Source of the DNA: Micromonospora yangpuensis
Lineage (GTDB): Bacteria; Actinomycetota; Actinomycetes; Mycobacteriales; Micromonosporaceae
DNA: 64,000 bases
Direction: 5' to 3'
NCBI RefSeq assembly: GCF_900091615.1
Contig: NZ_FMIA01000002.1
Coordinates: forward strand, 868,001 to 932,000
Under the pieces are notes generated by a model, which was not told where the DNA came from, did no database searches, and saw only the letters and a list, made by a program, of their open reading frames with translations. The position numbers and the translations under genes are program-made. Positions 48,970-58,205 of the stretch are shown here, one piece after another. Each line of letters opens with the position of its first letter. Position 1 is the first letter of the stretch.

Positions 48970-51032
48970 TGAAGCTTATATCCCTCGAGCTTCACAACTT
49001 CCGACAGTTCGCCGGAACCCACAAGATCGAGTTCGCGACCGGGGATGACCGGAACGTCACCCTCATCTACGGGGCAAACGGCGGCGGGAAGACCACACTG
49101 CTCAACGCCTTCACCTGGGCGCTGTATGGGCAAACCTCCCTGGACTTCGAGCAGCGAGACCGCTTGGTGTCGGACTCCGTGTGGGACGACGCCGCAGGCG
49201 ACGCTGTGCTGGAGACTAGCGTCGCCGTGGCCTTCGAACACAACAATGTGCACTATCACCTCAAGCGTCGAGTGACCACCCTTAAGGAGGGCGGTCGTGA
49301 ACAGCTACCACATACGGTTGACGTGCAACTCGACAGCATGGAAATGAATGGGGTCTGGAAGAAGGTAGATCCGTGGGGTGACTCCATCGCCCAGATTCTA
49401 CCCCAGGACTTGTCAAAGTTCTTCTTCTTCAACGGCGAAAGAATCGAGCAGCTCGTACAGCCGAAAGCTTACGCCGAGATCCAACTCGCGATCAAGACGC
49501 TGCTCGGTTTGGAACAATACGAGGTCGCCCTGAAGCACCTACCCGAATTGTCGAAGCGCCTCCGCGCAGAGTTGCGGAAACTCGGCGGTACGCAGGCCAG
49601 TAACATCGTCAACGAGCAGGATGAAGTTCGTGAGGCGATTGACCGCCTGGAGGACGAGCGTCGACGACTCAACGGTGAACATCGCCACTTGGGCGACGAA
49701 AAGGAACAAGTGCTGGGCCTGCTGCGCGCAAACGGGCCGGCGGCGGAACTGCAGAAGCGCCGAGATGACCAGGAGCGCGCGTACAACGCGGCCGTGGAGC
49801 GGCAAGCACGGGCGCGAGAAGCACGCCGAAATCTTCTAAGCCGGCAGTCCTATAAGGTGTTGCTGGCCAAGCTGCTCCCGGATGTGGAGCAGGCGGCTAT
49901 GGGTCTTCGGGACCAAGGGCAGCTGCCCGCTCCTCTCAAGCGCCAGTTCGTGGAAGAACTCCTGAACACCGGGACGTGCATCTGCGGCACCGCGCTACGG
50001 CCGGGGGCTGAGCCGCACGCGCATGTTGAGCGGTGGCGGGCCAAGGCCGGCCTCGCCGAGGTGGAAGGCGCCTGGCAGCAGCTGCAGGGCCGTATCGGAG
50101 AGGTCCGTGACGTTGCCGCTGGCCTGCCTGAGCAGCTGCGGCAGGTCAATGCCGACATCGCGACGGCGATCGAGGACGCACGGCAGGCTGCCGCCATCGT
50201 CAGCGACGTCTCGGCGCAGATCAAGAAGTTGCCGGCAGAGGATGCCCAGCAACTTGAGAGCCGTCTCACGAAGCTTGACACGCAGATCATCGACAACAGG
50301 CGCCGCGTGTTCGACATCGAGCGCCAGTTGAAGGAGAAGGACGATCGGGCGGCGGAGCTTCGCAAGTTGTTGGCGAAGGTTGAGATAACTGACAAGCAAA
50401 GCGCCGTGATCCGTCGTCGTATCGACGTCAACGACTCCGCACATGCTGCGTTCCAAAAAATGTACGATACTGCCTGCGAGTTCGTACGCACCCGGTTGGA
50501 CCGTCAAATTCGAGACGTTTTCTCACGGATCGCGGTCAAATCGTTCTACCCGGAACTCAACTCCTCGTTTGAGCTGCACCTGTGGAAGGGGTCGGGTGAC
50601 GACCGATTCCCAGCGCCGAAGTCCACCGGAGAGAACCAGATTCTAAGCCTCTCCTTCATCGGAGCTCTGGTGGCGCTGTGCCGCGAGCGCGCGAAGGAGG
50701 ACGAGAACACGAAGTTTCTCGGCCACATGGGCGGCTTGTACCCCATCGTGATGGACGCCCCGTTCGGAAACCTGGACAACACCTATCGCCAGCAGATTGC
50801 CCAGGCGCTGCCCAACCTGGCCTCGCAAGTCGTGGTGCTGTCCAGCGCCGCGCAGGCCGAGGGGGTGGTCGCCGATGAACTTGAAGGACGGGTCGGCGCC
50901 AAGTATGTGGTCACGATGAAGACGACGAAGACCGATATCAACAGTGAGCGCCTCGTCCTCGACGACAAAAGCTTCGACTACGTGGTGCCTGCTGCGGATT
51001 CGGACCACGCGACCATCGAGAGGGTTCGTTGA
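48969..51032 (+). CDS. SMC/Rad50-like ATPase of the restriction operon
   Basis: This encodes 687 aa from ATG 48969. Walker A is YGANGGGKTTLL at residues 34-45; KFFFFNGERIEQL resembles the FFFDGE motif of DndD-type ATPases. Two long coiled-coil arms flank a Cys-x-Cys (C337, C339; TCICGTAL) that may act as a zinc-hook-like apex. The C-terminal signature region ENQILSLSFIGAL and Walker B PIVMDAPFGNLD close the ATPase head. It is related to, but distinct from, the DndD gene 5 kb away. Probably works with the PLD-helicase in sensing or cutting DNA. Confidence 0.8.
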   Translation: MKLISLELHNFRQFAGTHKIEFATGDDRNVTLIYGANGGGKTTLLNAFTWALYGQTSLDFEQRDRLVSDSVWDDAAGDAVLETSVAVAFEHNNVHYHLKRRVTTLKEGGREQLPHTVDVQLDSMEMNGVWKKVDPWGDSIAQILPQDLSKFFFFNGERIEQLVQPKAYAEIQLAIKTLLGLEQYEVALKHLPELSKRLRAELRKLGGTQASNIVNEQDEVREAIDRLEDERRRLNGEHRHLGDEKEQVLGLLRANGPAAELQKRRDDQERAYNAAVERQARAREARRNLLSRQSYKVLLAKLLPDVEQAAMGLRDQGQLPAPLKRQFVEELLNTGTCICGTALRPGAEPHAHVERWRAKAGLAEVEGAWQQLQGRIGEVRDVAAGLPEQLRQVNADIATAIEDARQAAAIVSDVSAQIKKLPAEDAQQLESRLTKLDTQIIDNRRRVFDIERQLKEKDDRAAELRKLLAKVEITDKQSAVIRRRIDVNDSAHAAFQKMYDTACEFVRTRLDRQIRDVFSRIAVKSFYPELNSSFELHLWKGSGDDRFPAPKSTGENQILSLSFIGALVALCRERAKEDENTKFLGHMGGLYPIVMDAPFGNLDNTYRQQIAQALPNLASQVVVLSSAAQAEGVVADELEGRVGAKYVVTMKTTKTDINSERLVLDDKSFDYVVPAADSDHATIERVR

Positions 51033-51033
51033 C

Positions 51034-51501
51034 ATGGGTGACCCGCGGGTTCGCCGGCCGGCCGACAAGGCCGAGTTGATCGCTCGCCTCGCCGAGGGGA
51101 ACGGCTCTGTCTTCCCTTCCATGCGCGACCTCTTCGTGTTCGCCGCAGCGCTGGGCAAGGTGGACGAGCGGCGCCGACCGCTGACGCGCGCCGCGAAAGA
51201 CCCGATCCGGTTGGACCTGTTCCGCACCGATGCGGGCCACGAACTGCTCCTTCAGTGCCTGGCCGTGCTAGCACATCCAAACGATGCCGAGATCCTGCGG
51301 GAAGACCGAGTGGACGAACGCATCGAGATCTTCGAGGAGTACGTGAACGGTGGTCTAGAGCTGCTGCAGGAGCACCTGGACGCCGGCAAGCTCAAGACCG
51401 ACGACGAGGTGATCGTGGCAATGCTGAGCGCCTACTTCGATCACCACGATGGTGGCGACGATGTGGATCTGAGTCAGTTCGCCGATGATCTTGGACTGTA
51501 G
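51034..51501 (+). CDS. Dnd system-associated protein 4
   Basis: This encodes 155 aa from ATG 51034, 1 bp after the ATPase stop. The sequence RRPADKAELIARLAEGNGSV, FPSMRDLFVFAAALGKVDER and RDPIR-like RAAKDPIRLDLF follows the pattern of the family known as DNA phosphorothioation-associated protein 4. The acidic C-terminus (DHHDGGDDVDLSQFADDLGL) is also typical. Its activity is unknown; it co-occurs with restriction functions in dnd loci. Confidence 0.75.
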   Translation: MGDPRVRRPADKAELIARLAEGNGSVFPSMRDLFVFAAALGKVDERRRPLTRAAKDPIRLDLFRTDAGHELLLQCLAVLAHPNDAEILREDRVDERIEIFEEYVNGGLELLQEHLDAGKLKTDDEVIVAMLSAYFDHHDGGDDVDLSQFADDLGL

Positions 51502-51838
51502 GCCCCGTCGAGGGCTTGTAGTGCTGCCGGTGCCCAAACATCCGACGCCGAGAGGCTGCGGTCGGCCCGCGACAACGGCGGGTCGGCCCCATCCTCGCCA
51601 CGCTGCCCCGGCCGTTCGGTGCGGGTTCAGCGCTACAGGCCTGTCGGGCTACGTCCGCCGAACGCCATGCCCTCGTCCCTACGAACGCCCGGCTGTGAAG
51701 CCCACCGCCGGCCACGTCGACGTTCTGGCCGCCGACGCCGCGACCTAGCCTCGGGTCGTAGCGAACGCCCATACCGATGAGATCAAACCATCGCCCATGC
51801 GGCCTGGGCCCAGCCCGGCGCACGCTTCGGGTGGAGTT
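51502..51838. other. Gap between convergent genes, nothing recognised
   Basis: 337 bp between the plus-strand restriction operon and dndA. Open frames occur but none has SD or coherent composition. No strong hairpin was found. Confidence 0.45.
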
Positions 51839-52987
51839 CTAGCTGAGCAGACCGCTGAATGCTCCGCTCAGCGCGTCCCAGTCCGGCTCCGGCGTCAAAT
51901 GAGACCACGAGAACCGCAGAGCGCCTTGGACGCGGTCGGTGGACAGGCCCATCGCCTCCAGGACGTGACTCGGGGCGTAACTGTGCGAGGTACACGCCGA
52001 GCCGTTCGAGATCGCCACGACGGGCTTCAGCGCCAGCATGACGGCCTCGGAGTCCAGGTATCCGCCATGTCCGTTCGGGATCGATACATTCAGTGTGCTC
52101 GGCAGCACATGATCCTGGTCGCCATTGAACTCCGGATCAAACGGGGCTAGGGCTGCCATAAGGCGGCTCCGTAACCTTTCGCAGGTTCGGCGGCGGTCAC
52201 GCTGATCGGCCACGGCGAGGGCGGCGGCGGTGCCAAGCCCAGCGATCAACGCGACTGCCAACGTGCCGGCGCGAAGCCCTCGCTCCTGACCGCCGCCGTA
52301 CTGCAAGGGGCGAAGCGGCGGGCGGACGAAGCCGCGTCGCCGCGCGATAAGGGCGCCTACGCCCTTGGGAGCGTAAATCTTGTGGCCGGATACACTGATT
52401 AGGTCGATACGGGATTGCCGCAGCGGTTCGAGTTCCTTACCGAAGGCTTGGGCGGCGTCGACATGCAGGAAGGCGTCATGGTGATCCATAGCGGCCGTGA
52501 TGTCGGCGAGGGGCTGCAGGACGCCGGTTTCGTTGTTGGCGTGCATGATCGAGACGAGCAGCGTGTCGGGACGAAGGGCACGGCGGAGATCGTCGGGATC
52601 GACCCGGCCAGAAGTGTCGGCCTGCAGCAGAGTGACGGTGAAGCCTCGTCGACGTAGTTCGTCGACGGGCTCGAGGACAGCTTTGTGCTCGATCGCCGTC
52701 GTGATGACGTGCCGGCGACTCGTGGCCTTGCCGTGATCAACCAGGCCCAGAAGGGCGAGATTGTTGCTCTCGGTCGCACCGCTGGTGAAGATCACCTCAT
52801 CGGGACCGGCATCGACGACGGTGGCGACCTCCTCCCGCGCGGCCTGCACGCGGCTCTTGGCCGTCTGCCCATAGCCGTGGGTGCGACTGCCGGCGTTGCC
52901 AAAGTCACTGACCAGGTAGCGGGTCACCTCCTCGACAACGCGCGGTTCCAGAGGGGTCGTCGCGGCACAGTCGAGGTACACCGGCAT
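51839..52987 (-). CDS. dndA: DndA cysteine desulfurase
   Basis: This encodes 382 aa from ATG 52987 (MPVYLDCAATTPLEP), where all NifS-like proteins begin; a longer start at 53050 is possible. Pyridoxal phosphate is held by Lys203 in SVSGHKIYAPKG, with HVDAAQAFGK and FTSGATESNNLAL contributing. The catalytic Cys332 is in SNGSACTSHSY. DndA removes sulfur from L-cysteine and gives it to DndC for phosphorothioate synthesis. It is divergent from dndBCDE, as in Streptomyces. No sign of damage. Confidence 0.9.
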   Translation of the reverse strand: MPVYLDCAATTPLEPRVVEEVTRYLVSDFGNAGSRTHGYGQTAKSRVQAAREEVATVVDAGPDEVIFTSGATESNNLALLGLVDHGKATSRRHVITTAIEHKAVLEPVDELRRRGFTVTLLQADTSGRVDPDDLRRALRPDTLLVSIMHANNETGVLQPLADITAAMDHHDAFLHVDAAQAFGKELEPLRQSRIDLISVSGHKIYAPKGVGALIARRRGFVRPPLRPLQYGGGQERGLRAGTLAVALIAGLGTAAALAVADQRDRRRTCERLRSRLMAALAPFDPEFNGDQDHVLPSTLNVSIPNGHGGYLDSEAVMLALKPVVAISNGSACTSHSYAPSHVLEAMGLSTDRVQGALRFSWSHLTPEPDWDALSGAFSGLLS

Positions 52988-53082
52988 CGACTCCGGCTGA
53001 CCTGCGGTAACGGCAAGCCGCGAGGGCAAGGAGGTGGATCGTCGTGGCACGCCACCACTGTACGGGATCAGCGGAGGGCTGG

Positions 53083-53148
53083 TACGTACGTAGCCATGCC
53101 CTGGTACGTGTTTGACTTACGTACCGCGTTGTCGTAAACCTGTACGAC
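53083..53148 (+). promoter_or_regulatory. dndB promoter with overlapping TACG palindromes
   Basis: TTGACT (53112-53117), a 17-bp spacer and TAAACC (53135-53140) are positioned so that transcription would start at or near ATG 53149, implying a leaderless mRNA; no SD is present. Two overlapping TACG-N11-CGTA dyads (53105-53123 and 53118-53136) cover the -35 and spacer; further TACG/CGTA copies lie at 53083-53092 and 53143. DndB of Salmonella is reported to bind a similar palindrome, so autorepression is likely. Confidence 0.65.
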
Positions 53149-54288
53149 ATGTCGACCTTGGCGCAACGCAGGCCGTCCCCCGTCGCGGAACGTCGAGGGG
53201 CCTTCGAATACGTCTTCCCCGCGATTCGCGGAGTTCAAGCTCAGCGTGAGTTCTATGTGACCATGTGTCCGCTACGACTCATCCCACGGCTGTTCGTCTT
53301 CGACGAAGAGGAACTCTTGCCGGAGTTGCGGGCTCAGCGGACCCTGAACCGTGCGAGGGTGCCCGACATCGCCCGCTACATCTTGGAAAATCAGGACACG
53401 TATACATTTTCTGCGCTGACCGCTTCCGTCGATGCCGACCTTCGCTTTGAGGGATTTGAGGGCGACGGGCCACTTGATCGCATCGGCACGCTGTCGATTC
53501 CAATGTCCGCCAAGTTCGTCATCAACGATGGCCAACATCGCCGCGCCGCCATCGAAGAAGCCCTGCGGGAGAATCCAGAACTGGGCGACGAGAGCATTGC
53601 GGTCGTGCTGTTCCTCGACCTCGGTCTCAGCCGGTGCCAGCAGATGTTTGCCGACCTCAACCGGTACGCGATCCGCCCAGCACCGTCGCTGAGTGTGCTG
53701 TATGACCAGCGTGACACCCGTGCATGTATCGCGCGGCAGGTCGTCTTCGAGTCTCGTGTACTCACTGACCTTGTAGAAACTGAGAAAAGCAACCTGTCGG
53801 TCCGGTCCCGCAAGCTTTTCACCTTGTCGGCCGTCTTCACCTGCACCAAGGCCCTGCTCGACGGATTCGACGACCTCCCTTACGAGAAGCAAGCTGGCAT
53901 CGCGCAGGATTTCTGGACCGCGCTCATCGACTATTTCCCTGACTGGAAGCGCGTCGCGCAGCAGGAAGTCACCGCCGGGGACATCCGCCGTGACTTCCTT
54001 CACTCGCACGGCATCGCCCTGCACGCATTGGGCAAGGTCGGCAACCGGTACGTGTCACCCACTTCATCGCTCCAGGTATGGCGGAAGAAGTTGGCCCCCC
54101 TGCGTGAGGTCGACTGGTCGCGGGCGAACCGAGCCATGTGGGAAGGCCGGGCACTGGTCGGCGGCAGAATCTCCAAGTCAAGCGCCAACGTACTCTTGAC
54201 GACTAACGCTCTGCGCGGCGTGCTCGGACAAGAACTAAACGAGGAAGAACAGCTCGCCGAGAAGGCATTCATGGGAGAGGGTCAATGA
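53149..54288 (+). CDS. dndB: DndB, DGQHR-domain regulator of phosphorothioation
   Basis: This encodes 379 aa. ATG 53149 has no SD but sits where a leaderless transcript would begin. FPAIRGVQAQREFYVTMCPL opens the conserved part, and VINDGQHRRAAIEEAL carries the family-defining DGQHR at about residues 126-130. MFADLNRYAIRPAPSLSVLYD follows. DndB is not needed for the chemistry but controls modification level and dnd transcription. The stop overlaps the dndC start (ATGA). Length is typical. Confidence 0.9.
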   Translation: MSTLAQRRPSPVAERRGAFEYVFPAIRGVQAQREFYVTMCPLRLIPRLFVFDEEELLPELRAQRTLNRARVPDIARYILENQDTYTFSALTASVDADLRFEGFEGDGPLDRIGTLSIPMSAKFVINDGQHRRAAIEEALRENPELGDESIAVVLFLDLGLSRCQQMFADLNRYAIRPAPSLSVLYDQRDTRACIARQVVFESRVLTDLVETEKSNLSVRSRKLFTLSAVFTCTKALLDGFDDLPYEKQAGIAQDFWTALIDYFPDWKRVAQQEVTAGDIRRDFLHSHGIALHALGKVGNRYVSPTSSLQVWRKKLAPLREVDWSRANRAMWEGRALVGGRISKSSANVLLTTNALRGVLGQELNEEEQLAEKAFMGEGQ

Positions 54289-55829
54289 GTCGCGGCAAGC
54301 CCACGCCAAACTCAGTCTTCGCTGCTGACGGATATTCGGCGGTCATCGAACGGCTGACCACCGAGATCCAGGAGTTGTACCTCACCGACCACATCCCCTG
54401 GGTGGTCGGCTACAGCGGGGGCAAGGACTCAACCGCGGTGCTGCAGCTGGTCTGGTTGGCCCTCGCCGGCTTGCCGGCTGAACAACGCAAGAAGCCGGTG
54501 CACGTCATCAGCACTGACACCCTCGTGGAAAACCCCGTCGTCGCCGCCTGGGTTGCGCGTTCTCTCGACGTCCTGGCCGACGCAGCCCGCACCGCCGCGA
54601 TGCCGATCACGCCGCACCGGCTCACCCCTAGTGTCGAGGACTCCTTCTGGGTCAACCTGATCGGCCGCGGCTACCCGGCGCCTCGACCCAAGTTCCGCTG
54701 GTGCACCGAACGGCTCAAGATCAACCCGTCGAACACGTTTATCCGGAACGTCGTTCGTGATCACGGCGAGGCCATCCTGGTCCTCGGCACGCGCAAGGCC
54801 GAGAGCGCCGGCCGCTCCAGCCGCATGACCAAGCTCGAAGGTCGACGCATCAGGGACAAGCTGAGCCCGAACGGGAACCTGCCCAACTCGCTGGTGTACT
54901 CGCCCATCGAGGACTGGAGCAACGACGACGTCTGGATGTTCCTCATGCAGACACCCAACCCGTGGGGGTACTCGAACAAGGACCTGCTGACCATGTACTC
55001 CGGGGCATCCGCCGACGGCGAATGCCCCCTCGTCGTCGATTCCAGCACGCCCAGCTGCGGCGATAGCCGATTCGGCTGCTGGGTGTGCACCTTGGTCGAC
55101 AAGGACAAGTCGATGTCCGCGATGATCCAAAACGACGACGAGAAGGAGTGGATGCTCCCGCTGCTGGCCCTGCGGGACGAGCTGGACGCCCCCGACCGGA
55201 CGAAGCGGGACTTCCGCCGCATGAATGGCCGCATCCAGCTGTTCAACGACGACCTCATCCACGGGCCCTACACCCAAGAGGCCCGCGAACACTGGCTCCG
55301 CAAGCTCCTGGAGGCCCAGACCTACATCAGGAAGACCGGACCGGACAACGTCCGCGACCTCGAGCTCGTTTCCGCTGCGGAGCTCGAGGAGATCCGCCGC
55401 ATATGGGTCATCGAGAAGCACGAGTTCGAAGACCGGCTCCCGGTGGTCTACCGGGAAGCCACCAAGAGTGACTACCCAGGCAAGGCGATGGATGATCACT
55501 TGCCGCTCAACGCCGACGACGTGCAACTACTGCGCGACCTGACGGAGGGCGACCGCGTCCATTTCGAGCTTGTGCGAGAACTACTCGATGTCGAGCAGAG
55601 GCACCGGACGATGACTCGTCGTGCCGGGCTGTTCGACGCTTTGGAAGGAGCGCTCAAGCGCGGCTTCTACACCGATGCCGCGGACGCCACCGAGCGCGCC
55701 CTGCGCCGGCGCGACCTGCAGGCTAAGTCCAAGGAGCCGGCCAGCGACCCGCACGCAGGGTTGTTCGGCATAGCCGAAAGCTTCACCCGACCAGTCGACG
55801 CCATCGACGAGGAAGCCGCACATCAGTGA
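54285..55829 (+). CDS. dndC: DndC, PAPS-reductase-like sulfur transferase
   Basis: This encodes 514 aa. ATG 54285 overlaps the dndB stop. The ATP pyrophosphatase P-loop SGGKDST is at residues 44-50. LGTRKAESAGRSSRM is a conserved DndC block. Cys247, Cys258, Cys265 and Cys268 (CGDSRFGCWVC) are placed to hold an iron-sulfur cluster, as known for DndC. It activates the DNA backbone with ATP for sulfur insertion. The final codons overlap dndD (GTGA). Confidence 0.93.
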   Translation: MSRGKPTPNSVFAADGYSAVIERLTTEIQELYLTDHIPWVVGYSGGKDSTAVLQLVWLALAGLPAEQRKKPVHVISTDTLVENPVVAAWVARSLDVLADAARTAAMPITPHRLTPSVEDSFWVNLIGRGYPAPRPKFRWCTERLKINPSNTFIRNVVRDHGEAILVLGTRKAESAGRSSRMTKLEGRRIRDKLSPNGNLPNSLVYSPIEDWSNDDVWMFLMQTPNPWGYSNKDLLTMYSGASADGECPLVVDSSTPSCGDSRFGCWVCTLVDKDKSMSAMIQNDDEKEWMLPLLALRDELDAPDRTKRDFRRMNGRIQLFNDDLIHGPYTQEAREHWLRKLLEAQTYIRKTGPDNVRDLELVSAAELEEIRRIWVIEKHEFEDRLPVVYREATKSDYPGKAMDDHLPLNADDVQLLRDLTEGDRVHFELVRELLDVEQRHRTMTRRAGLFDALEGALKRGFYTDAADATERALRRRDLQAKSKEPASDPHAGLFGIAESFTRPVDAIDEEAAHQ

Positions 55830-57802
55830 TTCTGGACCAGCTCACACTCGAGAACGTCGGCGTCTTCGCCGGTCGTCACACCCTCGACCTGACCCCGCCT
55901 TCGTCCCGCAAGCCCGTGACGATGGTCGGGGGGTTCAACGGCAGCGGTAAGACAACCATCCTGGAGGCCATCCTCTTCGCGCTGTACGGCCCCCTGGCCC
56001 GATCAGTCTCCGGGCGCGCCCGCGGCTATGACTCCTATCTGCGGCAACTAGTCCACCACCGCGGCACCGGACCGTCCAAGGCGGCGGTCGAGCTGCGCTT
56101 CCATGCCTACCGGGAAGGCGAACGCTTCGACTATCGCATCCACCGAAGCTGGCAGATCCGCGGCAAGTCCGTCACCGAGGGAACCGCAGCCTACCTGAAC
56201 AACGTGCTGGACAGGGATCTCACGGACCGTTGGGCCGAGCACGTCGAAGCGTTCATGCCCCGCGGCATCGCCGAGCTGTTTTTCTTCGACGGCGAGAAGA
56301 TTGAGACGCTGGCGGAACTCGACAATGCCCGCAGCATGTTGCGCACGGTCATCGGTGCGCTCCTCGGGCTGGACCTGGTCGACCGGCTCGACACCGACCT
56401 GGGCGTCATCGAACGCAACCACCGGAGGCAGTCCGCTGCCGGCGACAAGCAGATAAACCTTGACGAGCTGCAGCAACGCGTCACACAGACACGTGCCGTC
56501 GAAGAACGCCTTCATCAGGACCTTGCAGCCATCCGCGTCCGGGTCGAGCGTGCCGCCAAACGCCGCCACGAGCAGCAGGAACGTTTCCGTGTCGAAGGTG
56601 GTGAACTGTTCCGGCGTCGTAAAGACCTCGACGAAGCACGCGACAAGGCGACCGAACGACTCAAAGCAGCCGACAAGCAGCTACGCGACCTCGCCGAGGC
56701 CGCCGCGCCTTTCCTGCTCGTCCCAGACCTCATCGATGAGGTGATCGAACAAGCCACGGCCGAGGTCGAGTCCGCCCAGATGAACCGCCTCGCCGGCGTG
56801 CTACGCGACCGCGACCGCGACATCATCGAGCGACTTCGAGGCATGAAAGTGGGAGCTGCGGCGATCGATGACCTCGACAAGTACCTCGCAGAGGAAAGGC
56901 TGCATCGCACCGCCCGCGCCAGCGCCACGGACATCACCCAGCTGACCGCAGATGACCTGGTCCACGTACGGGCGATGCACGAGCACGATCTACCTGATAT
57001 TCGGCAGCGTCGGTCAGCGCTCCTACGGCAACGGGACCGGGCCACCGCCGATCTAGAGGACAATCAACGGCAGTTGGCGGCCGTACCGGAGGACGAAACT
57101 GTCAAGCACCTGCAGGAGGACCTCGATGCGGCTGTTGCCGACGAGACCGCCGCGCAACGCGACCTCGACCGTGCCGAGGCTGATCTCACTGCCGCGCGTG
57201 CCGCCGGAGCCTCCGCCATTAAGGCGTACGAGTCAGCGCTCAAGAAGGCCACCGACGCCGCCCTCGAGCGTGAGGACTCGCAGCGCGTGCTGGCCCATAG
57301 CCAACGGGTCCGCAACACCCTCGCTGCGTTCCGGACGGAGGCCGTTAAGCGACACCTTCGCCGCATCGAGCGCCTCGTCCTGGAGTCCCTGCGCAGCCTG
57401 CTCCGTAAGCAGGACCTGGTCGCTGACCTACGCATTGACCCTGAGACCTTTACCGTCAGCCTTACCCGATCCGACGGCACCGACCTCGCACCCCAGCAAT
57501 TGTCGGCCGGCGAACGTCAACTGCTCGCCGTCGCCCTGCTCTGGGGCTTGGCTCAGGCATCCGGCCGTCCCCTGCCGATTGTCATCGACACTCCTCTAGG
57601 ACGCCTCGACGGACAGCACCGCGAGCATCTGATCCGCCGGTACTTCCCGCACGCGAGCCACCAGGTCATCCTGCTGTCAACCGACCAGGAAATCGACGAG
57701 GCAGCCTGGAAGGAACTCAAGCCCACCACCGGCCACGCGTACCACCTCGACCATCCATCCCACAGCACTGGCACCTCCATCCAGCCCGGCTACTTCTGGT
57801 GA
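55826..57802 (+). CDS. dndD: DndD, SMC-like ATPase
   Basis: This encodes 658 aa. GTG 55826 overlaps the dndC stop. Walker A GFNGSGKTT lies at about residues 36-44, the DndD motif ELFFFDGEKIETLAEL near 150-165, coiled coils through the middle, the signature LSAGERQLLAVALLW at about 559, and Walker B LPIVIDTPLGRLD near 585-597. No cysteine was seen anywhere, so there is no Cys-type zinc hook. DndD is thought to open or nick DNA for the modification complex. Confidence 0.92.
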   Translation: MILDQLTLENVGVFAGRHTLDLTPPSSRKPVTMVGGFNGSGKTTILEAILFALYGPLARSVSGRARGYDSYLRQLVHHRGTGPSKAAVELRFHAYREGERFDYRIHRSWQIRGKSVTEGTAAYLNNVLDRDLTDRWAEHVEAFMPRGIAELFFFDGEKIETLAELDNARSMLRTVIGALLGLDLVDRLDTDLGVIERNHRRQSAAGDKQINLDELQQRVTQTRAVEERLHQDLAAIRVRVERAAKRRHEQQERFRVEGGELFRRRKDLDEARDKATERLKAADKQLRDLAEAAAPFLLVPDLIDEVIEQATAEVESAQMNRLAGVLRDRDRDIIERLRGMKVGAAAIDDLDKYLAEERLHRTARASATDITQLTADDLVHVRAMHEHDLPDIRQRRSALLRQRDRATADLEDNQRQLAAVPEDETVKHLQEDLDAAVADETAAQRDLDRAEADLTAARAAGASAIKAYESALKKATDAALEREDSQRVLAHSQRVRNTLAAFRTEAVKRHLRRIERLVLESLRSLLRKQDLVADLRIDPETFTVSLTRSDGTDLAPQQLSAGERQLLAVALLWGLAQASGRPLPIVIDTPLGRLDGQHREHLIRRYFPHASHQVILLSTDQEIDEAAWKELKPTTGHAYHLDHPSHSTGTSIQPGYFW

Positions 57803-57809
57803 GGACACG

Positions 57810-58205
57810 ATGACCATCGAACACATCCGTTTGAGCCAGACCGCCAAGGATCAACTCATCACTCTCAAGCGGCGTACCAACCTCACCCAGTGGAACGTCC
57901 TGTGCCGGTGGGCGTTTGTTCGCTCACTCGCCGAGCCCACCATCCCGCCGAACGCGAGGATCGTCACCGACAGCAACGTCGAGATGAACTGGCGTACGTT
58001 CGCCGGCGCACACGGGAGCCTGCTGTGGGCGCTGCTACGGGTTCGCTGTCACCGCGACGGCATCCCCTTGGACGACGAGAACCTCGCGCAGCAGTTCCGT
58101 CTACACCTCCATCGAGGAATCGGCTACCTCGCCGGCGATCGGCAGTTACGCACCATCGCCGACCTCATCAACCTCGACGCAACCCGATCCGCCAAGGCCG
58201 CATGA
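57810..58205 (+). CDS. dndE: DndE
   Basis: This encodes 131 aa from ATG 57810 (GAGGA upstream, 7 bp after the dndD stop). The sequence IRLSQTAKDQLITLKRRTNLTQWNVLCRWA and then a compact helical domain with HGSLLWALLRVRCHRDG match DndE, a tetrameric protein that binds nicked DNA. It is slightly longer at the N- and C-termini than minimal DndE. The stop overlaps the methyltransferase start (ATGA). Confidence 0.88.
   Translation: MTIEHIRLSQTAKDQLITLKRRTNLTQWNVLCRWAFVRSLAEPTIPPNARIVTDSNVEMNWRTFAGAHGSLLWALLRVRCHRDGIPLDDENLAQQFRLHLHRGIGYLAGDRQLRTIADLINLDATRSAKAA

Noticed and set aside
51485..51748. Plus-strand 87-codon frame after Dnd-associated protein 4
   Set aside because: Overlaps the stop, no SD, Pro/Arg-rich composition.
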